Of a stretch of 36,027 nucleotides of DNA, positions 7,704 to 15,579 are shown piece by piece; the first letter of the stretch is position 1, and each line of letters opens with the position of its first letter. The notes under the pieces were generated by a model. It did not search any database and was not told where the DNA came from. It worked only from the letters and a program-made list of their open reading frames with translations. Both the position numbers and the translations under genes were made by a program. The DNA lies in assembly GCA_038199375.1 (NCBI GenBank), contig JBBPZA010000046.1, positions 1 through 36,027 on the forward strand, written 5' to 3'. Source of the DNA: JBBPZA01 sp038199375 (lineage in GTDB: Bacteria > Actinomycetota > Thermoleophilia > Solirubrobacterales > Solirubrobacteraceae).

Positions 7704-8438
7704 TCACTCCAGCGTTGACAGCAGGTAGGCGAGGGCGAAGCCAAGGGTCGTGGCGAGCCCCACCGCCTTGCTTCGGTTGGCGTCCTTGAAAGCCTCCGGG
7801 ATCATGGTGTCGACCAGCATCACCAGGATCGCTCCGGCGGCGAAGGACTGGAGCGATCCGACGGCATTTGCCGGCGCGCCGTCGAGGACGACGTAGCCCA
7901 CGGCGGCTGACAACCCGGAGACCACGGCGACACCCGCCCACACCCCGAGGCTGCGGGCGGCCGACCAGCCCGCCGCCTTGAAGCCCGTCGCGGCGGCGAG
8001 CGACTCGGGAACGTTGGAGAGGAACACCGCGACGACGAGCGCCGCGCTCACCCCTTCACCGGTCAGCAGGGTGAGGCCGATCGCGGCCGACTCCGGAATC
8101 CCGTCGAGCACGGCTCCGAGCAGGATGGCCGTCGGCGAGCCGTCGGCCTGCTCGCCGCCCGAGCTCTTGCGCTGCTCGCCGCCCGCGCGATCGAGCAGCG
8201 CGTCGAGGGCGAAGTAGGTCAGGGCGCCGAGCGTCAGGCCGATGGCTACGGCGTCGGCGCCGGCGCGACGGAAGGCCTCGTCGGTCAGCTCGAAGGCGAG
8301 CGCGCTGATGAGCACTCCGGCGCCGAAGGCCATGATGAACCCGAGCACCTTGGCCGACGGCGCACGGATCAGGGCGATCACCGCCCCGACGAGCAGCGAC
8401 GCGCCCCCTACAAAGCCCCACAGGGCCGCTTCAGCCAC
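7704..8438 (-). CDS. ZIP family metal transporter
   Basis: A 244-residue polytopic membrane protein of the ZIP family, which moves zinc, iron or other divalent cations into the cytoplasm. The hallmark transport-site helices are visible: LGAVLDGIPESAAIGL near 106-121 and VFLSNVPESLAAATGF near 138-153. About seven to eight hydrophobic helices are seen. The loop after the third helix (RAGGEQRKSSGGEQADGSP) is short and not His-rich, so no cytosolic metal-buffer loop is present. The first motif has Asp where many ZIPs carry His (HxxPEG/S), as in GufA-like bacterial members. The start is GTG. It lies between two glycan genes on the same strand but has no obvious functional link to them. Confidence 0.93.
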   Translation of the reverse strand: MAEAALWGFVGGASLLVGAVIALIRAPSAKVLGFIMAFGAGVLISALAFELTDEAFRRAGADAVAIGLTLGALTYFALDALLDRAGGEQRKSSGGEQADGSPTAILLGAVLDGIPESAAIGLTLLTGEGVSAALVVAVFLSNVPESLAAATGFKAAGWSAARSLGVWAGVAVVSGLSAAVGYVVLDGAPANAVGSLQSFAAGAILVMLVDTMIPEAFKDANRSKAVGLATTLGFALAYLLSTLE

Positions 8439-8474
8439 GGCCGGCCAGGCGCTGATCTGACGACAGGAACGGGC

Positions 8475-9974
8475 TCACGCTGGCCCCCGGCCGAGCGCGG
8501 CCCCGGGGCGGCAGGCGGCCAGCACCTCCCACACGCCCGCGTCGGCAACGGGATCGAAGATGCGGTCGCGCACGGGGTACAGGCGAATGCCCAGGCGCCG
8601 CACCTTCTCGCTGCGCAGCGCCTTGGAGTCGACGCGCACCACCGCGCCGGGTGGCCGTGCCGCGTCGCTCGACACCTCGTCGATGTGTCGGTCCAGGTGC
8701 CACGCGAGCGCGGACTCGTTGCCGGGGCCGGTGTAGGTGAATCCGCAGGCGAGAACCCGCTCGCGCCCGCCGGCTGCGTCGATCGCATCGCCCAGGGTTC
8801 GGCCGAGATCGGAGCGCGCGCGCGCGTCCTTGACCACCTCGTCGATTCGCCTGGCGCGGGATGGGAGCGTGGGAAGCGTGGCGCCAATGAGAACAGTGGC
8901 GACGAGGACGGCGGGCACGCCGCGGCGACGCCGCGCCAGCCCGCCGGCCGCCGCCTGCGCTGCCCACACCGCCCCCACCCCGGCGAGCACGCTGATCACC
9001 GCTGCCGCCGGATGCTGGAAGCGCGAGATGCCCGCATAGTTGGCGACCTTGCTGGTCACGGCGACGAGCACCACCCACGCCAGCGCGCCGAGGAAGAGCG
9101 CGAGCACGGTGAGCTCGCGCTCGCTGTGGAGATCCACCGCGCCTGCGCCGCGCCGCGCGGCGGCGCGCCGGACGGCGCGCAGGCCGGTCCGGCGCAGGCG
9201 CAGCGCTGCGATCGCCGCCGCCGCCAGCGCGGCGAGCTGCAACGCTGGCGGCACGAGGCCGTACGCCCGCCGGACCGGCTCAGTCAACGTCGTCCCGCTG
9301 ATACCGCCCTGGGCCTTCTGGGATGACTGGAGCGGGTCGCCCACGGTCACGACGTCGGGTAGGAACCACAGCGGCAGGAGTAGGGCGAACAGAACTGCGA
9401 CGAGCGCGCGCCGGCGCGGCCTTCGCCACAGCAGCCAAAGTCCGTACAGGCCGAAGAACGGCCACGCCTCCGGCCGCAACAGCGCCGCCCCGAAGCCGAG
9501 CGCGAAGGCCTGGGTCTCGCGCCCCGCCAAGTGGCGTTCGATCGCCCACAGGATCAGCGCGCACAGCAGTCCCTCCTCCCGTCCCATGGCGACGATGTTC
9601 ATCCAGCTGGGCAGCAGCGAAACGGCAAGGGCTGCGGCCGCGACGCAGGCCGCCGGCACGCCGGCCAGCCGGCGCGCGACGCGCCAGGCCATCACGAAGG
9701 CCAGCAGCGCCCCCCCGCGCGCCACCAGCTCCCACAGCACCGGCGCGGCTGCCCCGGCCAGCGACAGCGGCGCGACGAGCAGCACGGGAAGCGGCTTCCA
9801 TGACGGGCCCGAGGTGGTGTCGAGATCGAGGTGGACCAACTCGCGCCCCCACACGACCCACGCCCACGGGTCGATCAGCAGCGCGAAGGGCTCGAGCAAG
9901 AAGGAGAGGCCGGCCACGGCGAGGCACGCGACGAGGGCGGCGGCGGTCGGCCGCCGAGCGAGGGACGCTGGCAC
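8475..9974 (-). CDS. polytopic membrane protein, GT-C glycosyltransferase-like
   Basis: A 499-residue protein with 10-12 predicted membrane helices. The first extracytoplasmic loop has IDPWAWVVWGREL near 34-46, with an Asp where GT-C lipid-linked-sugar transferases place a catalytic acid. LLRPEAW near 165 and a soluble C-terminal region from about 385 follow. The same layout and the RPEAW motif recur in the protein at 12293-13804, so the two are distant paralogues. I infer a GT-C-type transferase that uses a polyprenyl-phosphate sugar outside the membrane; no family signature proves it. The GTG start lies 9 nt after TAGAGT, and the gene diverges from the FlgD-Ig gene at 10109. Confidence 0.8.
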   Translation of the reverse strand: MPASLARRPTAAALVACLAVAGLSFLLEPFALLIDPWAWVVWGRELVHLDLDTTSGPSWKPLPVLLVAPLSLAGAAAPVLWELVARGGALLAFVMAWRVARRLAGVPAACVAAAALAVSLLPSWMNIVAMGREEGLLCALILWAIERHLAGRETQAFALGFGAALLRPEAWPFFGLYGLWLLWRRPRRRALVAVLFALLLPLWFLPDVVTVGDPLQSSQKAQGGISGTTLTEPVRRAYGLVPPALQLAALAAAAIAALRLRRTGLRAVRRAAARRGAGAVDLHSERELTVLALFLGALAWVVLVAVTSKVANYAGISRFQHPAAAVISVLAGVGAVWAAQAAAGGLARRRRGVPAVLVATVLIGATLPTLPSRARRIDEVVKDARARSDLGRTLGDAIDAAGGRERVLACGFTYTGPGNESALAWHLDRHIDEVSSDAARPPGAVVRVDSKALRSEKVRRLGIRLYPVRDRIFDPVADAGVWEVLAACRPGAALGRGPA

Positions 9975-9983
9975 GGGCGCGGT

Positions 9984-9989
9984 ACTCTA
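9984..9989 (-). promoter_or_regulatory. candidate -10 hexamer (TAGAGT) of the GT-C-like gene
   Basis: TAGAGT on the minus strand, 9 nt before the GTG at 9974, at the left side of the 134-nt divergent gap. Nothing else clear was found in that gap apart from TATCCT at 10020-10025 on the plus strand, which is far from the next start. Confidence 0.4.
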
Positions 9990-10108
9990 TCTTCGCGCGC
10001 TCGGGCGACTCCGCGCTGGATATCCTCATTGACCCGGACGCCGTTGCCGCTCGCTGTGCCCGCCACTCCGCGGGCGTTCTTCCCTTCTGGTGGACGCAGG
10101 CAAGCGCG

Positions 10109-10663
10109 ATGACACGGCAAGCACACCAGCGCCCCCTACGACCCGAGCCTCCGGCCGGAAGCGTCGCCCGTGCTCCGAGCGAGCGCGCCAAGGCCGCCAC
10201 CTTCATCCTGCTGGCGCTGGTGAGCGCCGTCGGGTTCGTGGTGGCACAGCGGCTCAAGCACGCCCCCTCGGTCGTCGAGAAGGTGCGCTCCGCCCGTCGC
10301 TTCTCGCCGAACGGCGACGGCCGCAAGGACGTCGCCCCCGTGAGCTTCCGCCTGCCCGCGGCAAAGAAGGCGACCGTGTCGATAGTCGATGCCGAGGGCG
10401 CCGCGGTGCGCACGCTCGCGCGAGACCGGCGGTTCGGCCGTGGGCGCCACGCATTCTCCTGGGACGGCCGGACCGAGGCGGGGGAGATCGCGCGGGACGG
10501 GGCCTACCGCGTGCGCATAGAGCTGCCCGATGAGGGCCGCTCGATCACCGCCCGCGGCAAGATCTACCTCGACATCCGGCCTCCACGCGCGAGGATCGTC
10601 ACGGTCGCGCCACCGGTCATCGCGCCGGGGGCGACCGGCGCGGCCCGGATGCCGGGCCGGTGA
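10109..10663 (+). CDS. membrane-anchored FlgD-type Ig-like domain protein (short paralogue)
   Basis: A 184-residue protein. It has a basic Pro/Arg-rich cytoplasmic N-terminus (1-27), one transmembrane helix (about 28-46) and then a FlgD-like Ig fold outside the cell: RRFSPNGDGRKD near 65-76, VSIVDAEGAAVRTL, FSWDGRTEAGEIARDGAYRVRIEL. This matches the N-terminal third of the protein at 25195-27072, but the chain stops shortly after the first Ig domain, so the second half of that paralogue is absent. The role is unknown; the FSPNGDG motif is typical of extracytoplasmic domains in envelope proteins. Its TGA overlaps the GTG of the O-antigen-ligase gene (GTGA at 10660-10663). The ATG at 10109 has no strong Shine-Dalgarno. 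Confidence 0.82.
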   Translation: MTRQAHQRPLRPEPPAGSVARAPSERAKAATFILLALVSAVGFVVAQRLKHAPSVVEKVRSARRFSPNGDGRKDVAPVSFRLPAAKKATVSIVDAEGAAVRTLARDRRFGRGRHAFSWDGRTEAGEIARDGAYRVRIELPDEGRSITARGKIYLDIRPPRARIVTVAPPVIAPGATGAARMPGR

Positions 10664-12342
10664 TCGAGTCGCTCGCCACCGCCCTTGCAGGCCGGCAGGT
10701 GGGAATCCTCGCCGCCGTCCTGGCGACCACGGCCGCCTTCCTGCTTCCCACGCCCCGCGGCCGCGCGCTGGCCGCGCTCGCCGCGCTGGCGAGCGTCCCG
10801 GCGCTGATCCTCAGCGAGATCTGGTCGAGCGACCAGCTCGCCGCGCTGCGGGATCGCCCGCTGCTCGTCGTCGCGGCGCTTGCGGTGGCCTTCGCTGCCA
10901 GCGGCGCGCTCGCCGCCGCGATGCTACGCCGCCCGGAGGCGTTCGCGCTGCTCGCCGTACTTGCCCTGCCGTTTCGCATCCCGCTGGAGGCGGGCGGCGA
11001 GACCGCGCTGCTGCTGGTCCCGCTCTACCTCGTCGTGGGCGCGGGGGTGCTCGCGTACGGTTGGGCCCGGCTCAGCCCGTGGCGGCAGGGGGAGCCGGTG
11101 TTCGCGGTCGAGGAGCGACGCCCGCGGATGCTCGAGCTGGCGCTGCTCGGCTTCCTGGCGCTCTACGCCCTGCAGACGCTCTACTCGACCGACGTCGACG
11201 CGGCGCTGAAGAACATCGCCTTCTTCTACATCCCGTTCGCGCTGCTGCTCCGCATGCTCTGCGTCCTGCGGTGGTCCGGGCGGCTCGCGCTCCAATGCCT
11301 CGCCGTCGCGGTCGTCCTCGCCTTCGTGTTCGTGTCGGTGGGCTTCTGGGAGTACGCAACCCAGCAGGTGCTCTGGAACCCGAAGGTGATGGCCTCGAAC
11401 GAGATCAAGCCCTACTTCCGCGTGAACTCGCTCTTCTTCGACCCCAACGTCTACGGCCGCTTCCTGGCAATGGTGATGGCGGGGCTCGCCGGGGCGCTCC
11501 TCTGGAGCGGGACGAAAAGGAGCTTCGGGCTCGCGATCGGCGCCCTCGCCGTCCTGCTGGCGGGGCTGCTGCTCACCTTCTCGCAGTCCTCCCTCACCGC
11601 GCTGATGGTCGCGCTCACGGTGCTCGCGGTGCTGCGCTGGCGCTTCCGGTCGGTGGCGATCGCCGCCGGCGCTCTGCTCATCGCCGGCGTGGCCGTCGTC
11701 GTGGCCGCGCCCGGCCTGGTAAACCTCGACGCGGCGTCGAAGCGGTCGCTCGACAGCGCGACGAACGGGCGCGCCAACCTCGTCAGCGGCGGCGTGCGCA
11801 TGTTCGCCGACCGGCCCGTCTTCGGCTTCGGCTCGGGGTCGTTCGCGGAGCGCTTCCGCGCGCGGGAGGGCATGCGCGACGAACTGACGGCAGCGGAGTC
11901 GCACACGATCCCGATCACGGTCGCCGCCGAGCAGGGGCTCCTCGGCCTCGCCGCCTACGCGCTCCTCCTGGTCGTCACCCTGCGGCTGCTCCTGGGCGGC
12001 CTGCGGCCGCTGCGCGGTCCGCCGCCGCAGCCGCTCGCGCTGGTCGCCGCCGGCGTCCTGGCCGCGCAGTCCTGCGCGCTGCTGGTGCACACCCTGCTCT
12101 ATGCGGCCTTTCTCGAGGACCCCACCACGTGGACCCTGCTGGCCGTCGCGGTCGGGCTGCGCGTCAGCGGCGAGGTCGGCTCGCCGGCTGCGCAGGCCCC
12201 GCGCGCCTCCGGGCTCAGGCCCGGCGATCACGGCGGCGCCTCGGGCTCGGCCGCCGCTTCGGCGCCACCCTCGCTCGCTATCGTGCCGGCGGATGATGAC
12301 GGTCTCGCGAGCCGCGTCCGCGCTGACCGTCCGGGCCCGTAG
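10660..12342 (+). CDS. O-antigen ligase / Wzy polymerase family membrane protein (copy A)
   Basis: A 560-residue protein with 12 or more hydrophobic helices and the Wzy_C/WaaL-type signature region: YFRVNSLFFDPNVYGRF near 250-265, LTFSQSSLTAL near 308, and the large periplasmic-type loop with RANLVSGGVRMFADRP, FGFGSGSF and HTIPITVAAEQGLLGL. Family members polymerise or ligate lipid-linked glycans on the outer face of the cytoplasmic membrane; Arg residues in the outer loops are known to be essential. The last 60 residues are a Pro/Ala-rich cytoplasmic tail. Clear paralogue of 23579-25198 in all these blocks. The GTG start is set by the GTGA overlap with the FlgD-Ig gene; the 3' end overlaps the next gene by 50 nt. 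Confidence 0.93.
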   Translation: MIESLATALAGRQVGILAAVLATTAAFLLPTPRGRALAALAALASVPALILSEIWSSDQLAALRDRPLLVVAALAVAFAASGALAAAMLRRPEAFALLAVLALPFRIPLEAGGETALLLVPLYLVVGAGVLAYGWARLSPWRQGEPVFAVEERRPRMLELALLGFLALYALQTLYSTDVDAALKNIAFFYIPFALLLRMLCVLRWSGRLALQCLAVAVVLAFVFVSVGFWEYATQQVLWNPKVMASNEIKPYFRVNSLFFDPNVYGRFLAMVMAGLAGALLWSGTKRSFGLAIGALAVLLAGLLLTFSQSSLTALMVALTVLAVLRWRFRSVAIAAGALLIAGVAVVVAAPGLVNLDAASKRSLDSATNGRANLVSGGVRMFADRPVFGFGSGSFAERFRAREGMRDELTAAESHTIPITVAAEQGLLGLAAYALLLVVTLRLLLGGLRPLRGPPPQPLALVAAGVLAAQSCALLVHTLLYAAFLEDPTTWTLLAVAVGLRVSGEVGSPAAQAPRASGLRPGDHGGASGSAAASAPPSLAIVPADDDGLASRVRADRPGP

Positions 12343-13804
12343 CCAGCATCGGCAGCTTCCCCGCGGCAGCGCTGCCGCAGCGACGATCGTCGCGATCACC
12401 GCCGTCCTGGAGCTCGCCTACCGGCCCGGACACCTCAACTACGACGCGCGCTACGCCGTGCTGTGGGCGCGCGACCTCGCGCACGGCCTGACGCCCGACT
12501 ACACGACGCCCTTCGCGCCGACGCCCCATCCACTGCAGACTGCGGTCTCCTTCCTGCTCCTGCCGTTCGGCGACGGGGCCGACCGGCTAATGATCACGCT
12601 GACGACGGTGGGCTTCGGAGTGCTCGTGTGGCTCGTGTATCGCCTGGGATGCGAACTGCACTCCCCGTGGGTCGGCGCGGTTGCGGCCGCGGCCGTCCTC
12701 ACGCGCCCGACGTCGGCGCGCTTCGCGGTGATCGGCTACCAGGACCCCGTGTTCGCGGCGCTGGTGGTCGGCGCCGTGCTGGTCGAGCTTCGCCGCCCCC
12801 GCAACGGAGCGCGGGTGCTGGCGATGCTCGCCGTCGCGGGTCTGATGCGCCCTGAGGCATGGCTCCTGTCCGCCCTCTACCTCGCCCGTATGTGGCCGGG
12901 GGCATCGCCGGGGCGGCGCGCCGCCTTCGCCGCCCTCGCCGTCGCGGCGCCGGTCCTGTGGGTGGCGCAGGACTGGGCGATCGCCGGCGACCCGCTGCAC
13001 TCGCTGCACGGCACCGCGACGGTCGTCGAGCAGAAGGGCCGGCGCACGGAGCTGGGGCGCCTCCCGTTCGACGCCGCCGGCTACCTCCACTACACGTTGA
13101 GGGCGCCGCTCCTCTTCGGCATTCCCATCGGGATGGCCTTCGCGTGGCGCCTCGGCCTGCGGAGGTGGTCCTTCCCGCTGCTGGTGGCCGCCGTGCTCCT
13201 GCTCTTCGCGGTGGCGCAGGCCGTCGTCGGGCTTCCGCTGATCCCGCGCTACCTGCTCACGCTCGCAGCCCTTCTGACCCTGTTCTACGGACTGGCCGCG
13301 TTCGGCTGGCGCGCGCTGCCGCGCGGCCGCGCGCGGGAGCGATGGCGCATCCTCGGCGTCGCGACGCTCGCGGCGTCGGCGGTCTTCCTGCCTTGGCACG
13401 CCCGCGTGTATCGCGAGATGTCCAGAGACGTCGCCAACAATCGCAAGCTGATCGCCGACATCCGGCTCGTCGCCGAGGATCCCACGGTGCGCAGCCGCTT
13501 CGCCGCCTGCGGTTCCTTCTCGTCGATCGGCAATCGACCGGTCCCCGACCTTCGCTACGCGCTCGACGGCGCGCCGGGATCGATCCACACCGTGGCCGGG
13601 CCGGTGACGGCGGTCGACCCGCTCCTGCTCGTGCCGCGCGCGACCAAGCGGATGTTCCCCTACTACGCGAACGTGCTTTCGGCGACCAAGGCGCCGCCGG
13701 GCTACCGGCAGCTCTACGCGAACGACTCGTGGCGCGTCTACGCGGCCCGCGCCTGCCGCACCGGTCGCCTTGACCGCCCCGTGGGAGACGGATTTGGTTC
13801 CTGA
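12293..13804 (+). CDS. polytopic membrane protein, GT-C glycosyltransferase-like (paralogue of 8475-9974)
   Basis: A 503-residue protein with about 10-11 hydrophobic helices. The first outer loop has LNYDARYAVLWARDL near 50-64 with an Asp at the GT-C acid position, and LMRPEAW near 187 matches LLRPEAW of the other paralogue. A soluble C-terminal part from about 370 contains FAACGSFSSIGNRPVPDLRY and ends near YANDSWRVYAARAC. The parallel layout supports a polyprenyl-linked sugar transferase; this is inference. Tandem ATGs at 12293 and 12296 are candidate starts inside the 3' end of the O-antigen-ligase gene, so translation is probably coupled. It ends 4 nt before the convergent ABC ATPase gene, leaving no room for a separate terminator. 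Confidence 0.82.
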   Translation: MMTVSRAASALTVRARSQHRQLPRGSAAAATIVAITAVLELAYRPGHLNYDARYAVLWARDLAHGLTPDYTTPFAPTPHPLQTAVSFLLLPFGDGADRLMITLTTVGFGVLVWLVYRLGCELHSPWVGAVAAAAVLTRPTSARFAVIGYQDPVFAALVVGAVLVELRRPRNGARVLAMLAVAGLMRPEAWLLSALYLARMWPGASPGRRAAFAALAVAAPVLWVAQDWAIAGDPLHSLHGTATVVEQKGRRTELGRLPFDAAGYLHYTLRAPLLFGIPIGMAFAWRLGLRRWSFPLLVAAVLLLFAVAQAVVGLPLIPRYLLTLAALLTLFYGLAAFGWRALPRGRARERWRILGVATLAASAVFLPWHARVYREMSRDVANNRKLIADIRLVAEDPTVRSRFAACGSFSSIGNRPVPDLRYALDGAPGSIHTVAGPVTAVDPLLLVPRATKRMFPYYANVLSATKAPPGYRQLYANDSWRVYAARACRTGRLDRPVGDGFGS

Positions 13805-13808
13805 GCGG

Positions 13809-14591
13809 TCAGATGTCCTCCTTGTCGAGCTCGCCCTCCTGGATGCCGTGGAAGGACGTGTAGGCGTCGACCACCGCATCGGGGTGGTCCCACATCTCCA
13901 TGGCGCCCTTCTCGAGCCAGATCGCCTGGTCGCAGAGCTCCCTGATGCTGCCCAGCGCGTGGCTGACGATGAGGATCGTCCGCGACTCCTCGCACAGCGA
14001 GCGCATCTTGGCGAATGACTTGCGCCTGAAGTGCGCGTCGCCGACCGAGAGCGCCTCGTCGACGAGAACGATGTCGGGGTCCATGTGCGCGGCGACGGAG
14101 AAGCCGAGCCGGCCGGCCATGCCCGACGAGTAGGTCCGCATCGGCAGGTCCATGACGTCGCGCAGCTCTGCCCAGTCGACGATCTCGTCGTAGCGCTGCA
14201 GAAGCTCGGCGCGCGACATGCCCGCGGCCAGCCCGCCGAGCATCACGTTGTCGCGCCCGCTGAGGTCGCGGTTGAAGGCGACCCCGAGAGCGAGCAGCGT
14301 GCTGACCCGGCCGCGAACCTCGATCCGGCCCTCGGTGGGCGGCAGGATCCCGGCGACGGTGCGCAGCAGCGTCGACTTCCCCGCGCCGTTCGGACCGACG
14401 ACCCCGAGCACCATCCCCTCGGGCACCTGGAGCGAGACCCCCTTGAGCGCCTTGATCTCGCGCACCAGCCGCTCGCGGCGCCCGAGCCGGCGCGCCGTGC
14501 TGCGCAGCGTCGGGGCCTTCTCGTAGGACGTCTCGTAGGTCAGCGAGACGTGATCGAGCTTGACGCGGTGGCGGTCAGAGACGGACGGCAA
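13809..14591 (-). CDS. ABC transporter ATP-binding protein, polysaccharide/teichoic acid exporter type (Wzt/TagH-like)
   Basis: A 260-residue ATPase that powers export of a lipid-linked glycan with the permease encoded just upstream. Walker A GPNGAGKST is at 66-74, a Q-loop-region GRVSTLLALGVAF follows (typical of the Wzt/TagH/KpsT group), then the signature YSSGM at 154-158, Walker B IVLVDEA at 174-180 and the switch His211. It lacks the C-terminal carbohydrate-binding domain found in Wzt proteins that read a terminal modification, so export probably does not depend on recognition of a capped chain end. The start overlaps the permease 3' end by 17 nt. It is the last gene of the nine-gene operon. 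Confidence 0.95.
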   Translation of the reverse strand: MPSVSDRHRVKLDHVSLTYETSYEKAPTLRSTARRLGRRERLVREIKALKGVSLQVPEGMVLGVVGPNGAGKSTLLRTVAGILPPTEGRIEVRGRVSTLLALGVAFNRDLSGRDNVMLGGLAAGMSRAELLQRYDEIVDWAELRDVMDLPMRTYSSGMAGRLGFSVAAHMDPDIVLVDEALSVGDAHFRRKSFAKMRSLCEESRTILIVSHALGSIRELCDQAIWLEKGAMEMWDHPDAVVDAYTSFHGIQEGELDKEDI

Positions 14592-15570
14592 AATCCCGCT
14601 CTCGGGAGATGAAGAACAGGGTCCCTCCGAGGAACGTAACCGCGGTCCACGCGACCCCCAGGGCCATGACCGCGACGCTCGGCGCGGCGCCGTTCTGCAG
14701 GATGTCGCTGAGCGAGGCCAGCAGGGGAGTGAGGGGATTGATCGCGAGGATCGCCTTGGAGCGCTGCGAGAGATCGCTGAAGTAGTAGAGGACGGGCGAC
14801 CCGTACAGCCACAGCCTCAGAAGGTAGGGAAGGAAGCTCGAGAGGTCGCGCACGTAGACCTGCGCGGCGGCGGCCAGCAGCGCGGCCCCGCAGGCGAAGA
14901 GCGCCAGCAGCACGGCCACGGGCACGAGCCACAGGAGCGCCGGGCCGACCGGCAGCCCGGCCGCGATGTGGACGGGCGCGTAGATCAAGACGCTCGGTAG
15001 GAACCGCTTGATCGCGGTAATGACCGAGGACAGCGGCAGCAGCGTCCGCGGGAAGGCGGTGTTTAGGATCAGACGCTGGCCCGCGACCACCGACTTCGCC
15101 GCCTGAGTGACCGCGCCGCCGACGAGCTGGAAGGCGAACAGCCCCGCCATGAGATGCGCGAAGTACCCGGAGCCCTGCTGCCCCGCGCGCAGCAGGTCCA
15201 CGAGCAGGAAGTAGATCAGCGCGAGCAGCAGCGGGTTGAGCAGGAGCCAGAGCTGCCCGAAGGCCGTGTCGAAGTGCTGGGCGTGCAGGCTCGTGCGCGA
15301 GAGCTCGGTCGCGAAGTCGCGCCGGCGCCATGCGTCGCGCAGGTAGCGGCGCAGCGGGGGCAGCCCGAACCGGTAGGGCTCATAGACGGAGACCTCGTCT
15401 GAGAGCTCCGCCCGCCAGGCGGGGCGGGCCGGGATCCGGTCGCGGGAGGCATCCGCCGCCACGGTGCCCGAGACGGCGGCGCCGTCGTGGGTGCTCTGGT
15501 CGGGTTCGGCGGCCACGGAGCCACGAGGGTATCGGCCTCGGCCGACACCGGTTCGGCGCGCCACCGACAC
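14575..15570 (-). CDS. ABC-2 type permease of the glycan exporter (Wzm/TagG-like)
   Basis: A 331-residue membrane subunit. About 95 residues of cytoplasmic sequence come first, of which the last 30 (RYLRDAWRRRDFATELSRTSLHAQ) form the amphipathic entry region usual in Wzm/TagG proteins; the first 60 are extra and look disordered. Six hydrophobic segments follow, with FGQLWLLLNPLLLALIYFLL at the first and NPLTPLLASLSDIL near the end, both typical of the family. It forms the transmembrane channel for a lipid-linked polymer. The ATG at 15570 is 9 nt after the preceding gene's stop, so all three 3' genes of the operon are effectively contiguous. Length is above the usual 260 residues because of the N-terminal extension. 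Confidence 0.94.
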   Translation of the reverse strand: MSVARRTGVGRGRYPRGSVAAEPDQSTHDGAAVSGTVAADASRDRIPARPAWRAELSDEVSVYEPYRFGLPPLRRYLRDAWRRRDFATELSRTSLHAQHFDTAFGQLWLLLNPLLLALIYFLLVDLLRAGQQGSGYFAHLMAGLFAFQLVGGAVTQAAKSVVAGQRLILNTAFPRTLLPLSSVITAIKRFLPSVLIYAPVHIAAGLPVGPALLWLVPVAVLLALFACGAALLAAAAQVYVRDLSSFLPYLLRLWLYGSPVLYYFSDLSQRSKAILAINPLTPLLASLSDILQNGAAPSVAVMALGVAWTAVTFLGGTLFFISRERDFAVRL

Positions 15571-15579
15571 GTCGCCCGG

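Noticed and set aside
10924..12399. A 491-codon minus-strand frame opposite the O-antigen ligase
   Set aside because: Its composition (Glu/Arg/Gln-rich) mirrors the hydrophobic helices of the real gene; it has no domain.
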